Shown in pieces: positions 53,239 through 62,080 of a DNA stretch of 64,000 bases. Location of the stretch: positions 186,001-250,000 of the forward strand of contig NZ_CP015992.1 of assembly GCF_001708505.1 (NCBI RefSeq). The letters are read 5' to 3'. Within the stretch, counting starts at the first letter, position 1, and every line of letters starts with the position of its first letter. Source of the DNA: Pseudomonas sp. TCU-HL1. GTDB taxonomy: Bacteria; Pseudomonadota; Gammaproteobacteria; Pseudomonadales; Pseudomonadaceae. Made by a program: the position numbers and the translations under genes. The notes beneath the pieces were generated by a model. The model was given only the letters and a program-made list of their open reading frames with translations. It was not told the origin of the DNA and searched no databases.

Positions 53239-54105
53239 ATGGCTCAAGAACTTTCCGCAGATCAGATTCGTCAGGTCCTGCAAGGCATCAGTGTGCCGCC
53301 GCAACCGCAAATCATGGTCGACCTGCAAATGGAGCAGGTCATGCCGTCCCCGGACCTCAAGTCCATCGCTCGCCTCATCAGCCAGGACCCGGGCCTGTCG
53401 GGCGCGCTGTTGAAAATCGTCAATTCGCCTTTCTTCGGCCTGACCAATCGCATTGCCTCGATCCAGCAGGCGGTCAACCTGCTGGGCTGCAATACCGTGA
53501 TCAACCTGATCAACGCGCAGTCGATCAAGGGTGAGATGAGCGATGAAACCATCGTCACCCTGAACCGCTTCTGGGACACCGCCCAGGACGTGGCCATGAC
53601 CTGCCTGACCCTGGCCAAGCGCATCGGCTACCAGTCCGCCGACGAGGCCTATGCCCTGGGGCTGTTCCACAATTGCGGCATCCCGTTGATGCTCAAGCGC
53701 TTCCCGGACTACATGATGGTGCTGGAAGAGGCCTACGCCAGCGCCGGGCCCGAGCGTCGCGTGGTCGACACCGAGAACCGCCTGCTGAACACCAACCACG
53801 CCGTGGTCGGTTACTTCACCGCACGCTCCTGGCGCCTGCCGGAGCATCTGTGCGAGGCCATCGCCAACCATCACAACGCCCTGTCCATCTTTACCGACGA
53901 TTCCGGCCGCGATGCCCAGCTCAAGACGCTGCTGGCGATCCTCAAGATGGCCGAGCATGTCTGCGCCTCGCATCTGGTACTGGGCAACCAGGCCGAAGAC
54001 TACGAGTGGCAGAGCATTCGTAGCCAGGTGCTGGACTATGTGGGCCTCTCGGAGTACGACTTCGAGAACCTCAAGGAAAGCATTCGCGAGCTTGGCGTGA
54101 GCTGA
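53239..54105 (+). CDS. HDOD-domain protein
   Basis: A 288-residue protein formed mainly of one HDOD domain (about 15-210): LPQ-type entry PPQPQIMVDLQ, DPGLSGALLKIVNSPFFGL, NRIASIQQAVNLLGCNTVIN, LGLFHNCGIPLMLKRFPDY and NTNHAVVGYFTARSWRLPE. HDOD proteins lack the metal-binding HD pair and act in signalling. Several in Pseudomonas affect motility or biofilm. ATG 53239 was chosen because conserved sequence starts at once. It lies 14 bases upstream of mutM and is probably co-transcribed. Confidence 0.88.
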   Translation: MAQELSADQIRQVLQGISVPPQPQIMVDLQMEQVMPSPDLKSIARLISQDPGLSGALLKIVNSPFFGLTNRIASIQQAVNLLGCNTVINLINAQSIKGEMSDETIVTLNRFWDTAQDVAMTCLTLAKRIGYQSADEAYALGLFHNCGIPLMLKRFPDYMMVLEEAYASAGPERRVVDTENRLLNTNHAVVGYFTARSWRLPEHLCEAIANHHNALSIFTDDSGRDAQLKTLLAILKMAEHVCASHLVLGNQAEDYEWQSIRSQVLDYVGLSEYDFENLKESIRELGVS

Positions 54106-54119
54106 GTACCGAGATACCG

Positions 54120-54932
54120 ATGCCCGAATTGCCTGAAGTCGAAACCACCCGCCGCGGCATCGCGCCCTTCCTCGAAGGCCAACGCGTCAGCCGGGTGATC
54201 GTGCGTGAACGGCGCCTGCGCTGGCCAATCCCCGAGGACCTGGATGTGCGCCTGTCCGGCCAGCGCATCCTGCATGTGGAGCGCCGGGCCAAGTACCTGC
54301 TGCTGGGGGCCGAGGCCGGCACCCTGATCAGCCACCTCGGCATGTCCGGTAGCCTGCGTCTGGTGGAAGCTGACCTGGCCGCGGCCAAGCACGAGCATGT
54401 GGATATCGAGCTGGAGTCGGGACTGGCCCTGCGCTACACCGACCCGCGCCGCTTCGGCGCGCTGCTCTGGAGCGATGACCCGCTGAATCACGAGCTGCTG
54501 CGCCACCTGGGCCCGGAGCCGCTGACCGACCTGTTCGACGGTGAGCGCCTGTTCCAGTTGTCCCGTGGGCGCAGCATGGCGGTCAAGCCGTTCATCATGG
54601 ATAACGCCGTGGTGGTGGGCGTCGGCAACATCTACGCCAGCGAGGCGCTGTTCGCCGCTGGCATCGATCCGCGCCGCGAGGCGGGTTCGATCTCGCGGGC
54701 GCGCTACCTGGCCCTGGCCATGGAGATCAAGCGCATCCTCGCCCAGGCCATCGAATGCGGCGGCACCACCCTGCGCGACTTCGTCGGTGGCGACGGCAAG
54801 CCGGGCTACTTCCAGCAGGAACTGTTCGTCTACGGCCGTGGCGGGGAGTTCTGCAAGCACTGCGGCTCGACCTTGCGGGAGGTCCGCCTGGGCCAGCGCG
54901 CCAGCGTCTATTGTCCGCGCTGCCAGCGCTGA
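54120..54932 (+). CDS. mutM: Formamidopyrimidine-DNA glycosylase MutM
   Basis: A 270-residue base-excision repair enzyme for 8-oxoguanine and ring-opened purines. Pro2 and Glu3 of PELPEVETTRRG are the catalytic N-terminus. VERRAKYLLLG holds the essential lysine. The C-terminal zinc finger is CKHCGSTLREV...CPRCQR. Length is standard. Confidence 0.97.
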   Translation: MPELPEVETTRRGIAPFLEGQRVSRVIVRERRLRWPIPEDLDVRLSGQRILHVERRAKYLLLGAEAGTLISHLGMSGSLRLVEADLAAAKHEHVDIELESGLALRYTDPRRFGALLWSDDPLNHELLRHLGPEPLTDLFDGERLFQLSRGRSMAVKPFIMDNAVVVGVGNIYASEALFAAGIDPRREAGSISRARYLALAMEIKRILAQAIECGGTTLRDFVGGDGKPGYFQQELFVYGRGGEFCKHCGSTLREVRLGQRASVYCPRCQR

Positions 54933-55172
54933 TCTCGTGCCGGGCCGCCAGGCTCGGCGCCTGTGCCCCTTTCACCCCATAACGACAAGAAAGAAGACCT
55001 GTTCCATGGGCGGGCGATGGGCAGGCCGACCTGCGCCAGTTGCTGGCCTTCTACCGGCCCTGCGTGCCGAAAAAACCGACTACGCTTTCAATGGCGATTG
55101 AAGGCCGTCACGCCGCCAATCCACCCCGCGCTGATATAGTTTTCGCACATTCATAGCTGAAGGATCGCTCGC
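54933..55172. other. Intergenic region after mutM with no supported gene
   Basis: 240 bases. Short open frames exist (for example one reading LRQLLAFYRPC near 55035), but none has a ribosome-binding site plus plausible start. In PAO1 I recall a small gene between mutM and the next hypothetical, so this may be a decayed remnant. No terminator-grade hairpin was found. The last 40 bases upstream of 55173 contain TGATATAGTTTTCGC, a possible -10 area. Confidence 0.4.
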
Positions 55173-55511
55173 ATGAACCTGTTTCGCACAACCGCTGCTG
55201 TCCTGGCGCTGACCACTGGCCTGCTGGCGCTGCCGGCCCACGCGGAAGTGGTGCAGGAGAATGCCAGCGGCGACCCCATGTACACCGCTGACGCCCCCAG
55301 CGGCTACCGCATGGCCGGGGATATCATCATTGCCCGGCCGCTGCTGCTGGGCGCCACCATTATCGGTACTGGCCTGTTCATCATCAGCTTGCCGTTCTCC
55401 GCCCTGGGCGGGAATGTCGGTGAGGCTGCCCAGGAACTGGTGGTCGTGCCCGCCAAGGAAACCTTCGTGCGCTGCCTGGGCTGCACCATCAGTGGCTACA
55501 AGCACGACTGA
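55173..55511 (+). CDS. Small exported or membrane protein of unknown function
   Basis: A 112-residue protein. A signal peptide (TTAAVLALTTGLLALPAHA) precedes a short linker and one membrane segment (LLLGATIIGTGLFIISLPFS, about 58-77). The tail LVVVPAKETFVRCLGCTISGY contains a CLGC pair near the C-terminus. It resembles a small family sometimes labelled multidrug transporter without evidence. ATG 55173 follows AAGGATCG. A hairpin terminator follows. I do not assign a function. Confidence 0.75.
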   Translation: MNLFRTTAAVLALTTGLLALPAHAEVVQENASGDPMYTADAPSGYRMAGDIIIARPLLLGATIIGTGLFIISLPFSALGGNVGEAAQELVVVPAKETFVRCLGCTISGYKHD

Positions 55512-55532
55512 GTCCTTCCTCCGGTTCCAGCG

Positions 55533-55557
55533 CGACGGCCCCTATTCGGGGCCGTCG
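55533..55557 (+). terminator. Hairpin after the small hypothetical gene
   Basis: CGACGGCCCC (55533-55542) and GGGGCCGTCG (55548-55557) make a perfect 10-base stem with loop TATTC, 22 bases after the stop. The following GCGTTTCC is only weakly T-rich. Confidence 0.75.
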
Positions 55558-55640
55558 GCGTTTCCGGGCACCGTGCGGGTTGCCGGGCGGCCATCGCTTC
55601 GGGTATTAGCTGGACCTTCCCTGGTGAAGGAATACCGCCT

Positions 55641-57473
55641 GTGAAGCCTTACACCCGCATCGTCCTGCTCGTCCTGGCCGCCGTCGGGCTGGCTTGCAGT
55701 TTCTGGTTCAGTGCCGGCTGGCTGGAGTTGTGCGCGGGCCTCGCGCTCTTCCTGTTCGGCATGCAGTGCCTGGAGGAGGGGTTGCGCCAGCTGGCCGGCG
55801 GCAAGCTGGAAGAGTTGCTGGCACGCAGTACCGCCACGTCGTTCAAGGGCCTGATGTTTGGTATCTGCGGCACGCTGTTGTTGCAGTCCAGCACCCTGGT
55901 GTCGCTGCTCACCATCGCGTTCATCAGCGCCGGACTGATCCAGCTGGCCGGTGGCATCGCCATCCTGTTTGGTGCCAACCTGGGCGCCACCAGCGGCATC
56001 TGGCTGCTGGCTATGGCAGGGCAGAACCTCAGCCTGAGCCCGCTGGCCCTGCCGCTGCTGGTGTTCGGGGTGCTTGGCGGGTTCCTTGGCGAAAGGAGCA
56101 AGGCGGCGGGGCGCATCGTCCTTGGCATCGCCTTCATCTTCTTCGGCATCGATCAGATCAAGGAAGGCTTCTCCAGCTTCGGTGATGGTCTCGATCTCAC
56201 CGCGTATCAGGCTGACGGGCTGGCTGGCAGCCTGCTGTTCGCCCTGATCGGCCTGCTGGTGACGGTGGTGCTGCAGTCCAGCCACGCGACCCTGATGCTG
56301 ACCCTCGCGGCCCTGGCCGGCGGCCAGCTGGACCTGGCCCAGGGCTTCGCCATCGCCATCGGCTCCAACGTCGGCAGCAGCGTCACCACCGCCTTTGTCG
56401 GTTCGCTTGGCGGCAATCGCAGCGGCCAGCGTCTGGCTTTGGCCCATGTGCTGTTCAACGTGGTCACCTGCACCCTGGCGTTCATCCTGCTCGAGCCGTT
56501 GAGCTGGCTGGTGGACCGGATCGCTGCACTCACCGGCCTGGGCGAGAACCCACTGATCCAGCTGGCGATGTTCCACAGCCTGATCAACGCCATGGGCGTG
56601 CTGTTGTTCTGGCCGTTGCAGTCGCATCTCGCCCAGTGGCTGGTGCGGTGGTTGCCGGAGCGCGAGGAGCCTCAGGTGCTGATCACCGAACTGGTGGCCG
56701 GGCCTGAGGTTCCGCCGCGTACCCAGGCGCGCTACCTCAACGAGCGTGCCCTGGATTCGGTGGACGCCGCCGCCAGCGCGGTGGTGCGTGAGTTGCGCCA
56801 CCTCGGCCGCCTGAGCCTGGAGGTGATCTGTCACGCGCTCTACCTGCCGGTGGACCAACTCGCCAGGGCCCAGGCCGACGAGCGTCTGCTGCGGGCGCGG
56901 CCGGAGCGTCATCAGCTGGATGCCGAGGCGCTATACCAGCGGCATATCAAGGGCGTGTATGGCGATTTGCTCAGCTTCATGGGGCGCCTGGACCTGCCGC
57001 TGGATGAGGCCCACCAGCAATTCTGGGTCAGCAGCCAATTGGCTGCGCTGCAACTGGTGGACGCGGTGAAGGATGCCAAGCACCTGCAGAAGAATCTCGG
57101 TCGCTTCCTGGACCAGGACCCGTCGCCGATCCGCGACGCCTACGTGGACTTGCGCCGCCATCTGCTGTCGATGCTCCACGAGCTGCGTGAGCTGGGCCGC
57201 TCCGACCTGCCGGAAGAGCCCTGGAACGAGCGCCTGAGCGGGTTGGACGGGAAAGCCGCGGCCTTCGATAGCGCCTTCCGCTCGCGCCTGTTCAATGCCG
57301 TGCGCAGCGGCGACCTGGACGGCCTTCAGACCAGTTCGCTGATGAACGACCTGGGCTACGCCAGCCGCATTTTCCAGAGCCTGCGCAACGTCCTGATGCT
57401 GGGCGAAGGGCAGTTGCTGTTCCGCGAATTGCGGCGGCTGGAGCAGGACGACGAATCGCTGATCGTCCTTTAG
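55641..57473 (+). CDS. Na/Pi-cotransporter family protein with PhoU-like C-terminal domain
   Basis: A 610-residue protein. The membrane half (1-340) carries the duplicated QSS motif of NptA/YjbB transporters: LLLQSSTLVSLLTIAFISAG and VVLQSSHATLMLTLAAL, with GANLGAT and GSNVGSSVTT. The C-terminal 230 residues are helical and PhoU-like (LNERALDSVDAAASAVVREL). YjbB exports phosphate in E. coli. The start is GTG 55641 after AAGGA. Direction of phosphate movement here is inference. Confidence 0.88.
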   Translation: MKPYTRIVLLVLAAVGLACSFWFSAGWLELCAGLALFLFGMQCLEEGLRQLAGGKLEELLARSTATSFKGLMFGICGTLLLQSSTLVSLLTIAFISAGLIQLAGGIAILFGANLGATSGIWLLAMAGQNLSLSPLALPLLVFGVLGGFLGERSKAAGRIVLGIAFIFFGIDQIKEGFSSFGDGLDLTAYQADGLAGSLLFALIGLLVTVVLQSSHATLMLTLAALAGGQLDLAQGFAIAIGSNVGSSVTTAFVGSLGGNRSGQRLALAHVLFNVVTCTLAFILLEPLSWLVDRIAALTGLGENPLIQLAMFHSLINAMGVLLFWPLQSHLAQWLVRWLPEREEPQVLITELVAGPEVPPRTQARYLNERALDSVDAAASAVVRELRHLGRLSLEVICHALYLPVDQLARAQADERLLRARPERHQLDAEALYQRHIKGVYGDLLSFMGRLDLPLDEAHQQFWVSSQLAALQLVDAVKDAKHLQKNLGRFLDQDPSPIRDAYVDLRRHLLSMLHELRELGRSDLPEEPWNERLSGLDGKAAAFDSAFRSRLFNAVRSGDLDGLQTSSLMNDLGYASRIFQSLRNVLMLGEGQLLFRELRRLEQDDESLIVL

Positions 57474-57490
57474 CGAGAGAAGAGATCTCC

Positions 57491-57655
57491 CGTAGGGTGC
57501 GCTGTGTGTGCGCACCGCTCTCCGCGCGGGGTACTTGGTGCGCACGGCACACCCCACCCGCATGATCTGTAGCGGCGTAGGGTGGATGGCGCTTTTCCAT
57601 CCACCACCGTGGGAGTGGCCGGTAGGTTGGCCTATTGTGGGAGCGAATTCATTCG
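57491..57655. repeat. Cluster of three different intergenic repeat types
   Basis: In order: a GTAGGGTGCGC palindrome (about 57492-57556, ending CACACCCCAC), a CGTAGGGTGGATGGCGC-TTTT-CCATCCACC hairpin (57576-57604), and a GTGGGAGCGAATTCATTCGC half repeat (57638-57656). The middle one contains, on the minus strand, TCCACCCTACG, matching the IS110 guide set. The last one supplies the stop codon of ggt. Confidence 0.8.
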
Positions 57656-59358
57656 CGATTGACCTTCTCGACTTCGAGCACTTCGGACAGGCCCAGGCCG
57701 CGCGGGTCGCTGGCGGCTTTTAGGCTGCCCTTGGCCTTGTTCCAGTACAGCACCTGCTGGTTGCCGTAGTTGCGTTCCAGGGGCTTGAGGCTGTAACCCC
57801 GGGCGCGCAGGTCAGCGCTTTCGCTGCTGCTGAAGGCACCCGGCTCGTGCTCGATCTGGTCCGGCAGGTACTGGTGGTGATAGCGCGCGACTGCGGGCCA
57901 GCGGCTCACCGGCTGGCCATCCAGATACTCCAGTACCGAGAGCAGCACCATGCTGGGAATCCGGCTGCCGCCCGGCGTACCGAAAGCCGCGAACTCCTGC
58001 TCGCTCTCGATGAAGGTGGGGCTCATGGAGGACAGCGGGCGCTTGCCCGCCCCCACCGCGTTGGCCTGGCTGGCGGCCAGGCCGTAAGCGTTGGCGCCGG
58101 TCGGGTTGGCGGCGAAGTCGTCCATCTCGTCGTTCAGCAGCACGCCGGTGCCGGGCACAGTGAAGGCGGCGCCGAACGGCAGGTTGATCGACAGCGTGGC
58201 GGCCACTGCGTTGCCATGCTTGTCGATCACGGCGAAGTGCGTGGTGTGGTCGCCCTCGCGCCATGGCGGTGATGGCGGCAGGCTGCTGCTGGGCGTTGCG
58301 CGGCGGGCATCAATGCCGGCGGCGAGGTTCTTCAGGTAACCGGCATCGAGCAGCCTGGCCTGCGGTACGGCAACGAAGTCCGGGTCGCCCAGCAGGCCGC
58401 GGTCGCGGTAGGCGCGGCGCAGGGCCTCGACAACGTAATGGGTGCGCTGCACGCGGTCGGCCTCGCGCCAGGGCAGTTCCTGCAGCATGGCCAGGCTCTG
58501 GGCCAGGGCTATGCCGCCTGCCGAAGGCGGTGGCGCGCTGATCAGCTCGCGCCCCTCGGCCAGCCGGAAGCGGATGGGCTGGCGCTCGACGGTGCGGTAC
58601 TCGGCCAGGTCGCGCAGACTCCAGATACCGCCGGCGGTGTTCACGCCCTGTACCAGTTTCTCGGCGGTGGGACCGCTGTAGAAGCCGGACTTGCCGTAGC
58701 GGGCAATGCGTTCGAGGGTGTTGGCCAGTTCAGGCTGGCGCAACAGGCTGAACTCTTCCGGAATCTCGCCTTTGTGGTCGAGGAACAGGCGCGCCGTTTC
58801 ACGGTCGTCGCGCATGGACGACAAGCGCCAGGAGGCGCGTTCACGGTAGATGCGATCCACCGAGATGCCATCGCGAGCCAGGCGGATGGCCGGGGTCAGG
58901 CTGTCGGCCAGCGGCAGGCGGCCATAGCGGCTGGCGAGATCCGCCAGGGCAGCTGGCAGGCCGGGGATGGCGGCGGCCAGGGCACCATCCAGGGACAGTG
59001 CCGGGTCGACCTTGCCGTCACGCACGTAGAGCTGTGGGTGGGCCGCCAGGGGCGCACGCTCGCGGGCGTCGAGGAAGCGGTAGACCGGCTTGTCGCCGCC
59101 TTGGCGAAGCAGGAAGAAACCGCCGCCGCCCAGGCCAGAGCCATAGGGCTCGGCCACTGCCAGGGCGGCGCTGATGGCCACCGCGGCGTCGAAGGCGTTG
59201 CCGCCCTGGGCCAGGGTTTCCAGGCCAGCCACCGTGGCTGACGGATGGGGGGTGGCGACTGCCGCGCGGCCTGGCTCAGCGGCGTGGGTGATGCCCGCGA
59301 GCAGGAGCAGCGTCGCGAGTAGCGCGCCACGGTAGGAGCCGCGTAGCGGGCGGCCCAT
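57649..59358 (-). CDS. ggt: Gamma-glutamyltranspeptidase Ggt
   Basis: A 569-residue periplasmic precursor of an Ntn-hydrolase that transfers or hydrolyses gamma-glutamyl groups of glutathione. The signal peptide ends ITHA. Self-cleavage should occur before Thr372 in DHTTHFAVID, giving large and small subunits. AEPYGSGLGGGGFFLL, GALLNDEMDDF-like VLLNDEMDDF and GKRPLSSMSPTFI bind substrate. The final residues VNRE and the TGA stop are encoded by a dispersed repeat, so the C-terminus is probably altered. It is four bases from the ferredoxin stop. Confidence 0.92.
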   Translation of the reverse strand: MGRPLRGSYRGALLATLLLLAGITHAAEPGRAAVATPHPSATVAGLETLAQGGNAFDAAVAISAALAVAEPYGSGLGGGGFFLLRQGGDKPVYRFLDARERAPLAAHPQLYVRDGKVDPALSLDGALAAAIPGLPAALADLASRYGRLPLADSLTPAIRLARDGISVDRIYRERASWRLSSMRDDRETARLFLDHKGEIPEEFSLLRQPELANTLERIARYGKSGFYSGPTAEKLVQGVNTAGGIWSLRDLAEYRTVERQPIRFRLAEGRELISAPPPSAGGIALAQSLAMLQELPWREADRVQRTHYVVEALRRAYRDRGLLGDPDFVAVPQARLLDAGYLKNLAAGIDARRATPSSSLPPSPPWREGDHTTHFAVIDKHGNAVAATLSINLPFGAAFTVPGTGVLLNDEMDDFAANPTGANAYGLAASQANAVGAGKRPLSSMSPTFIESEQEFAAFGTPGGSRIPSMVLLSVLEYLDGQPVSRWPAVARYHHQYLPDQIEHEPGAFSSSESADLRARGYSLKPLERNYGNQQVLYWNKAKGSLKAASDPRGLGLSEVLEVEKVNRE

Positions 59359-59361
59359 GGG

Positions 59362-59613
59362 TCAGGCTTTGCCGGTGAGCTTCAGGTATTTCTGCATCAG
59401 CTCATCCTTGCTTTCGACATGGGTTTCGTCGAGGGGGATGCAATCGACGGGGCAGACCTGCTGGCACTGGGGTTCGTCGTAGTGGCCAACGCATTCAGTG
59501 CACAGGTTCGGGTCGATCACGTAGATCTCCTCGCCTTGGGAAATCGCGCCGTTCGGGCACTCGGGTTCGCAGACGTCGCAGTTGATGCAGTCGTCGGTGA
59601 TCTTGAGGGACAT
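59362..59613 (-). CDS. fdx: 2[4Fe-4S] ferredoxin (YfhL/Fdx1-like)
   Basis: An 83-residue Alvin-type ferredoxin. Cysteine motifs CINCDVCEPECP and CTECVGHYDEPQ...CPVDC hold two clusters, with the six-to-eight-residue insertion and C-terminal helix typical of this type. ATG 59613 (MSLKITDDC) follows GGAG; the longer open frame upstream lacks support. It lies between coaD and ggt, as in P. aeruginosa. Confidence 0.93.
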   Translation of the reverse strand: MSLKITDDCINCDVCEPECPNGAISQGEEIYVIDPNLCTECVGHYDEPQCQQVCPVDCIPLDETHVESKDELMQKYLKLTGKA

Positions 59614-59778
59614 GGGAACAACTCCTGCCGTCGCCAGGCAGCGGCGGCCTTGTACAGAAATTAGCGGAATTGTGCCGGATTGCCGCGATCGACGCACGCG
59701 CCGATCGCGGCGGGGCCGTCCCCTGTGGCCAGATTTACGATCTCGCCGCTATTCCGACGCGCAGCAGATCGCAGGTAC

Positions 59779-60258
59779 TCAGCGTTTGAAGCGCTCGGCT
59801 AGCGCTTCAGCCACAGCAGGGTGGACGAACTTACTGATGTCGCCGCCCAGCGCGGCTATTTCGCGCACCAGGGTGGAGGAGATGAAGGAGTACTTTTCCG
59901 ACGGGGTGAGGAACATGCTTTCCACGTCCGGTGCCAGTTGCCGGTTCATGTTGGCCAGCTGGAATTCGTACTCGAAGTCGGACACGGCGCGCAGGCCACG
60001 CAGGAAGACATTGGCCTTCTGCTCCTTGACGAAATGCGCCAGCAGGGTGGAAAAGCCCACCACTTCGACGTTCGGCAGGTGTTTGGTGACTTCGCGGGCC
60101 AATTCCACACGCTCTTCCAGGGTGAAAAGCGGATTTTTCTTCGGGCTCGCGGCTACGGCGATGATCACGGTATCGAACAGGCGCGAGGCGCGTTCGATCA
60201 GATCGCCGTGACCCTTGGTGATAGGGTCGAAAGTGCCCGGATACAACACTCGGTTCAT
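59779..60258 (-). CDS. coaD: Phosphopantetheine adenylyltransferase CoaD
   Basis: A 159-residue nucleotidyltransferase making dephospho-CoA from phosphopantetheine and ATP. Motifs: YPGTFDPITKGHGDLI (the T-x-G-H nucleotidyl signature), FLRGLRAVSDFEYEFQ and YSFISSTLVREIAALGGDIS. ATG 60258 follows AGGA; the open frame continues to 60465 but conserved sequence starts here. The 165 bases to the ferredoxin start hold no gene. Confidence 0.96.
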   Translation of the reverse strand: MNRVLYPGTFDPITKGHGDLIERASRLFDTVIIAVAASPKKNPLFTLEERVELAREVTKHLPNVEVVGFSTLLAHFVKEQKANVFLRGLRAVSDFEYEFQLANMNRQLAPDVESMFLTPSEKYSFISSTLVREIAALGGDISKFVHPAVAEALAERFKR

Positions 60259-60358
60259 CGCGACGTCCTGGCAGGGGACCGAAAGGGAATCGGATGGTAG
60301 CGCAGCGAAACCCGGCGGCCAAGATTGGGTAGCGTGCGCGGCCGCGTGGCCGGTGCTG

Positions 60359-61954
60359 TCACGCCTTGCCCAGCCGCTCGGCCAGGCCGCTGGCCAGCTT
60401 GGCCGAGAGGCCATAGACCGAAAGCTGCGGGTTGGCGCCGATACTGGTGGGGAATAGCGAGCCATCGTGGATCGACAGGTTGGCGAGCTGATGGTGGCGA
60501 CCCAGGCTGTCGGTTACTGCCTGCTTCGGGTCTTCGCCCATGGCACAGCCGCCCATCACGTGGGCGCTGCCAAGGCGGGCGCGGTAGAGCGCCATTGGCA
60601 GGCTGTCGATCAGGCTGCGGGCTTCGTCCAGGGTCTTCACGTAGTCAGCGTCGTTGTGCATGGGCAGCACGGCGCGGGCGCCTGCCGCAAACTGGATTTC
60701 GGCCATGACGTGGAAGGCCCGGCGGATGCCGTCCCAGGTGTAATCGGTCATGCGGTAGTCGAGCACCGGGCTGCCGTCGCCGCGCAGCTCTACCGTGCCT
60801 TCGGCGCTGTCCGGGTGGAAGCCGTCGCGCATCAGCGCCAGCATCACGTTGGTGTGTGGCAATTGCTCCATGCGCAGGGCGTTGTCGACGCCGAAGCGGC
60901 CCAGCAGGGTGGAGGTGAGCGCGGGATGCAGCGGCGGGACTTCCAGTTTGTAGGACATGCGCCCGGTGGCGCCGTCGTCCCACTGGAAGTGATCGGAATA
61001 GATGGATTGCGGCGCGCCGTAGAACGGGTTGATCAACCGGTCGAACTGCGCGGCGGAGAAGTTCACCACATGCAGGAAGGTGCGCTTGCCGGTGCGATCG
61101 TGCGGGTCCGGCGCGTTGGAGCGCAGGAGCAGGCCGGGGGTGTTGATACCGCCGCCGGACAGCACATAGTGGCGCGCCTTGACGGTGACCTTGCGGCCAT
61201 TGGGCGCCACGCAGCGCTCGTCCAGGCCGAGGCATTCGATGCCGGTGACCTTGTCGCCTTCGATCAGGAGCTTTTCGGCGCGGGCCAGGTAAAGCAGCTC
61301 GCCACCTTTTTCCAGGGTGGCGGGAATGGTGGTGACCAGCATCGACTGCTTGGCGTTGGTCGGGCAGCCCATGCCGCAGTAACCGAGGTTCCAGCAGCCG
61401 CGCACGTTGCGCGGGATCACCTTCCAGTGCAACCCGAGCTTCTCGCAGCCCAGGCGGATCACGTCATTGTTCGGGTTTGGCGGAATCGCCCAGGGCACGA
61501 CGCCGAGGCGCTGCTCCATCTTCTCGAACCAGGGTGCCATCTCGGCCGCCGACATGCCCTTCACACCGTGCTCGCGGGCCCAGTGTTCCAGCGTCGGGTC
61601 CGGGGTGCGGAAGCTGGAGGTCCAGTTGACCAGGGTAGTACCGCCTACGGCGCGGCCCTGGAGGATGGTGACGGCGCCATCCTTGGTCATGCGGCCGATG
61701 CCTTCCTGGTAGAGGCTGGGGTAAGCCTCGGCCTCCTGCATCTTGAAGTCGGAACTGGTCTTGAGCGGGCCTTCTTCGATCAGCAGAACCTTGAAGCCGG
61801 CGGCGCTGAGGATTTCAGCGGTGGTACCGCCGCCTGCGCCGCTGCCAACGATGGCGATGTCCGCTTCCAGGGTCAGGTCGTTTTCCAGGCGCGAGCCGTT
61901 GTGGGTTTTCCAGCCACGGGCCAAGCCCTCGGCAAACAGATCGGGTACAGGCAT
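60359..61954 (-). CDS. GMC-family oxidoreductase (FAD-dependent dehydrogenase large subunit)
   Basis: A 531-residue glucose-methanol-choline family enzyme. The FAD motif is IAIVGSGAGGGTTAEILSAA (about 33-52), followed by GRAVGGTTLVNWTSSF. CWNLGYCGMGCPTNAKQSML has a cysteine-rich loop seen in membrane-linked alcohol dehydrogenases. HVMGGCAMG and GANPQLSVYGLSAKLA end the protein. ATG 61954 is preferred over the longer frame at 62002. It follows a Tat-exported small subunit and an aldehyde dehydrogenase, suggesting oxidation of an alcohol to an acid. The substrate is unknown. Confidence 0.88.
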   Translation of the reverse strand: MPVPDLFAEGLARGWKTHNGSRLENDLTLEADIAIVGSGAGGGTTAEILSAAGFKVLLIEEGPLKTSSDFKMQEAEAYPSLYQEGIGRMTKDGAVTILQGRAVGGTTLVNWTSSFRTPDPTLEHWAREHGVKGMSAAEMAPWFEKMEQRLGVVPWAIPPNPNNDVIRLGCEKLGLHWKVIPRNVRGCWNLGYCGMGCPTNAKQSMLVTTIPATLEKGGELLYLARAEKLLIEGDKVTGIECLGLDERCVAPNGRKVTVKARHYVLSGGGINTPGLLLRSNAPDPHDRTGKRTFLHVVNFSAAQFDRLINPFYGAPQSIYSDHFQWDDGATGRMSYKLEVPPLHPALTSTLLGRFGVDNALRMEQLPHTNVMLALMRDGFHPDSAEGTVELRGDGSPVLDYRMTDYTWDGIRRAFHVMAEIQFAAGARAVLPMHNDADYVKTLDEARSLIDSLPMALYRARLGSAHVMGGCAMGEDPKQAVTDSLGRHHQLANLSIHDGSLFPTSIGANPQLSVYGLSAKLASGLAERLGKA

Positions 61955-62004
61955 GTCAGGGTCTCGGGCGAGTTCTTGTCGTTGTCTTGGCTTGCGAAAC
62001 ACCG

Positions 62005-62063
62005 CGTAGGAGCGAGCTCTGCTCGCGAATGGGTGCTGATCGCGAGCAGAGCTCGCTCCTACG
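62005..62063. repeat. Perfect 24-base-arm palindrome between the dehydrogenase subunit genes
   Basis: CGTAGGAGCGAGCTCTGCTC and four more bases (62005-62028) pair exactly with 62040-62063 around an 11-base loop. It is another Pseudomonas repeat type (GTAGGAGCGAGCTC). It lies inside a probable operon, 17 bases past the small-subunit stop, where it could reduce read-through to the large subunit or stabilise upstream mRNA. Confidence 0.88.
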
Positions 62064-62080
62064 GAATAGGGCCGTGTGAA

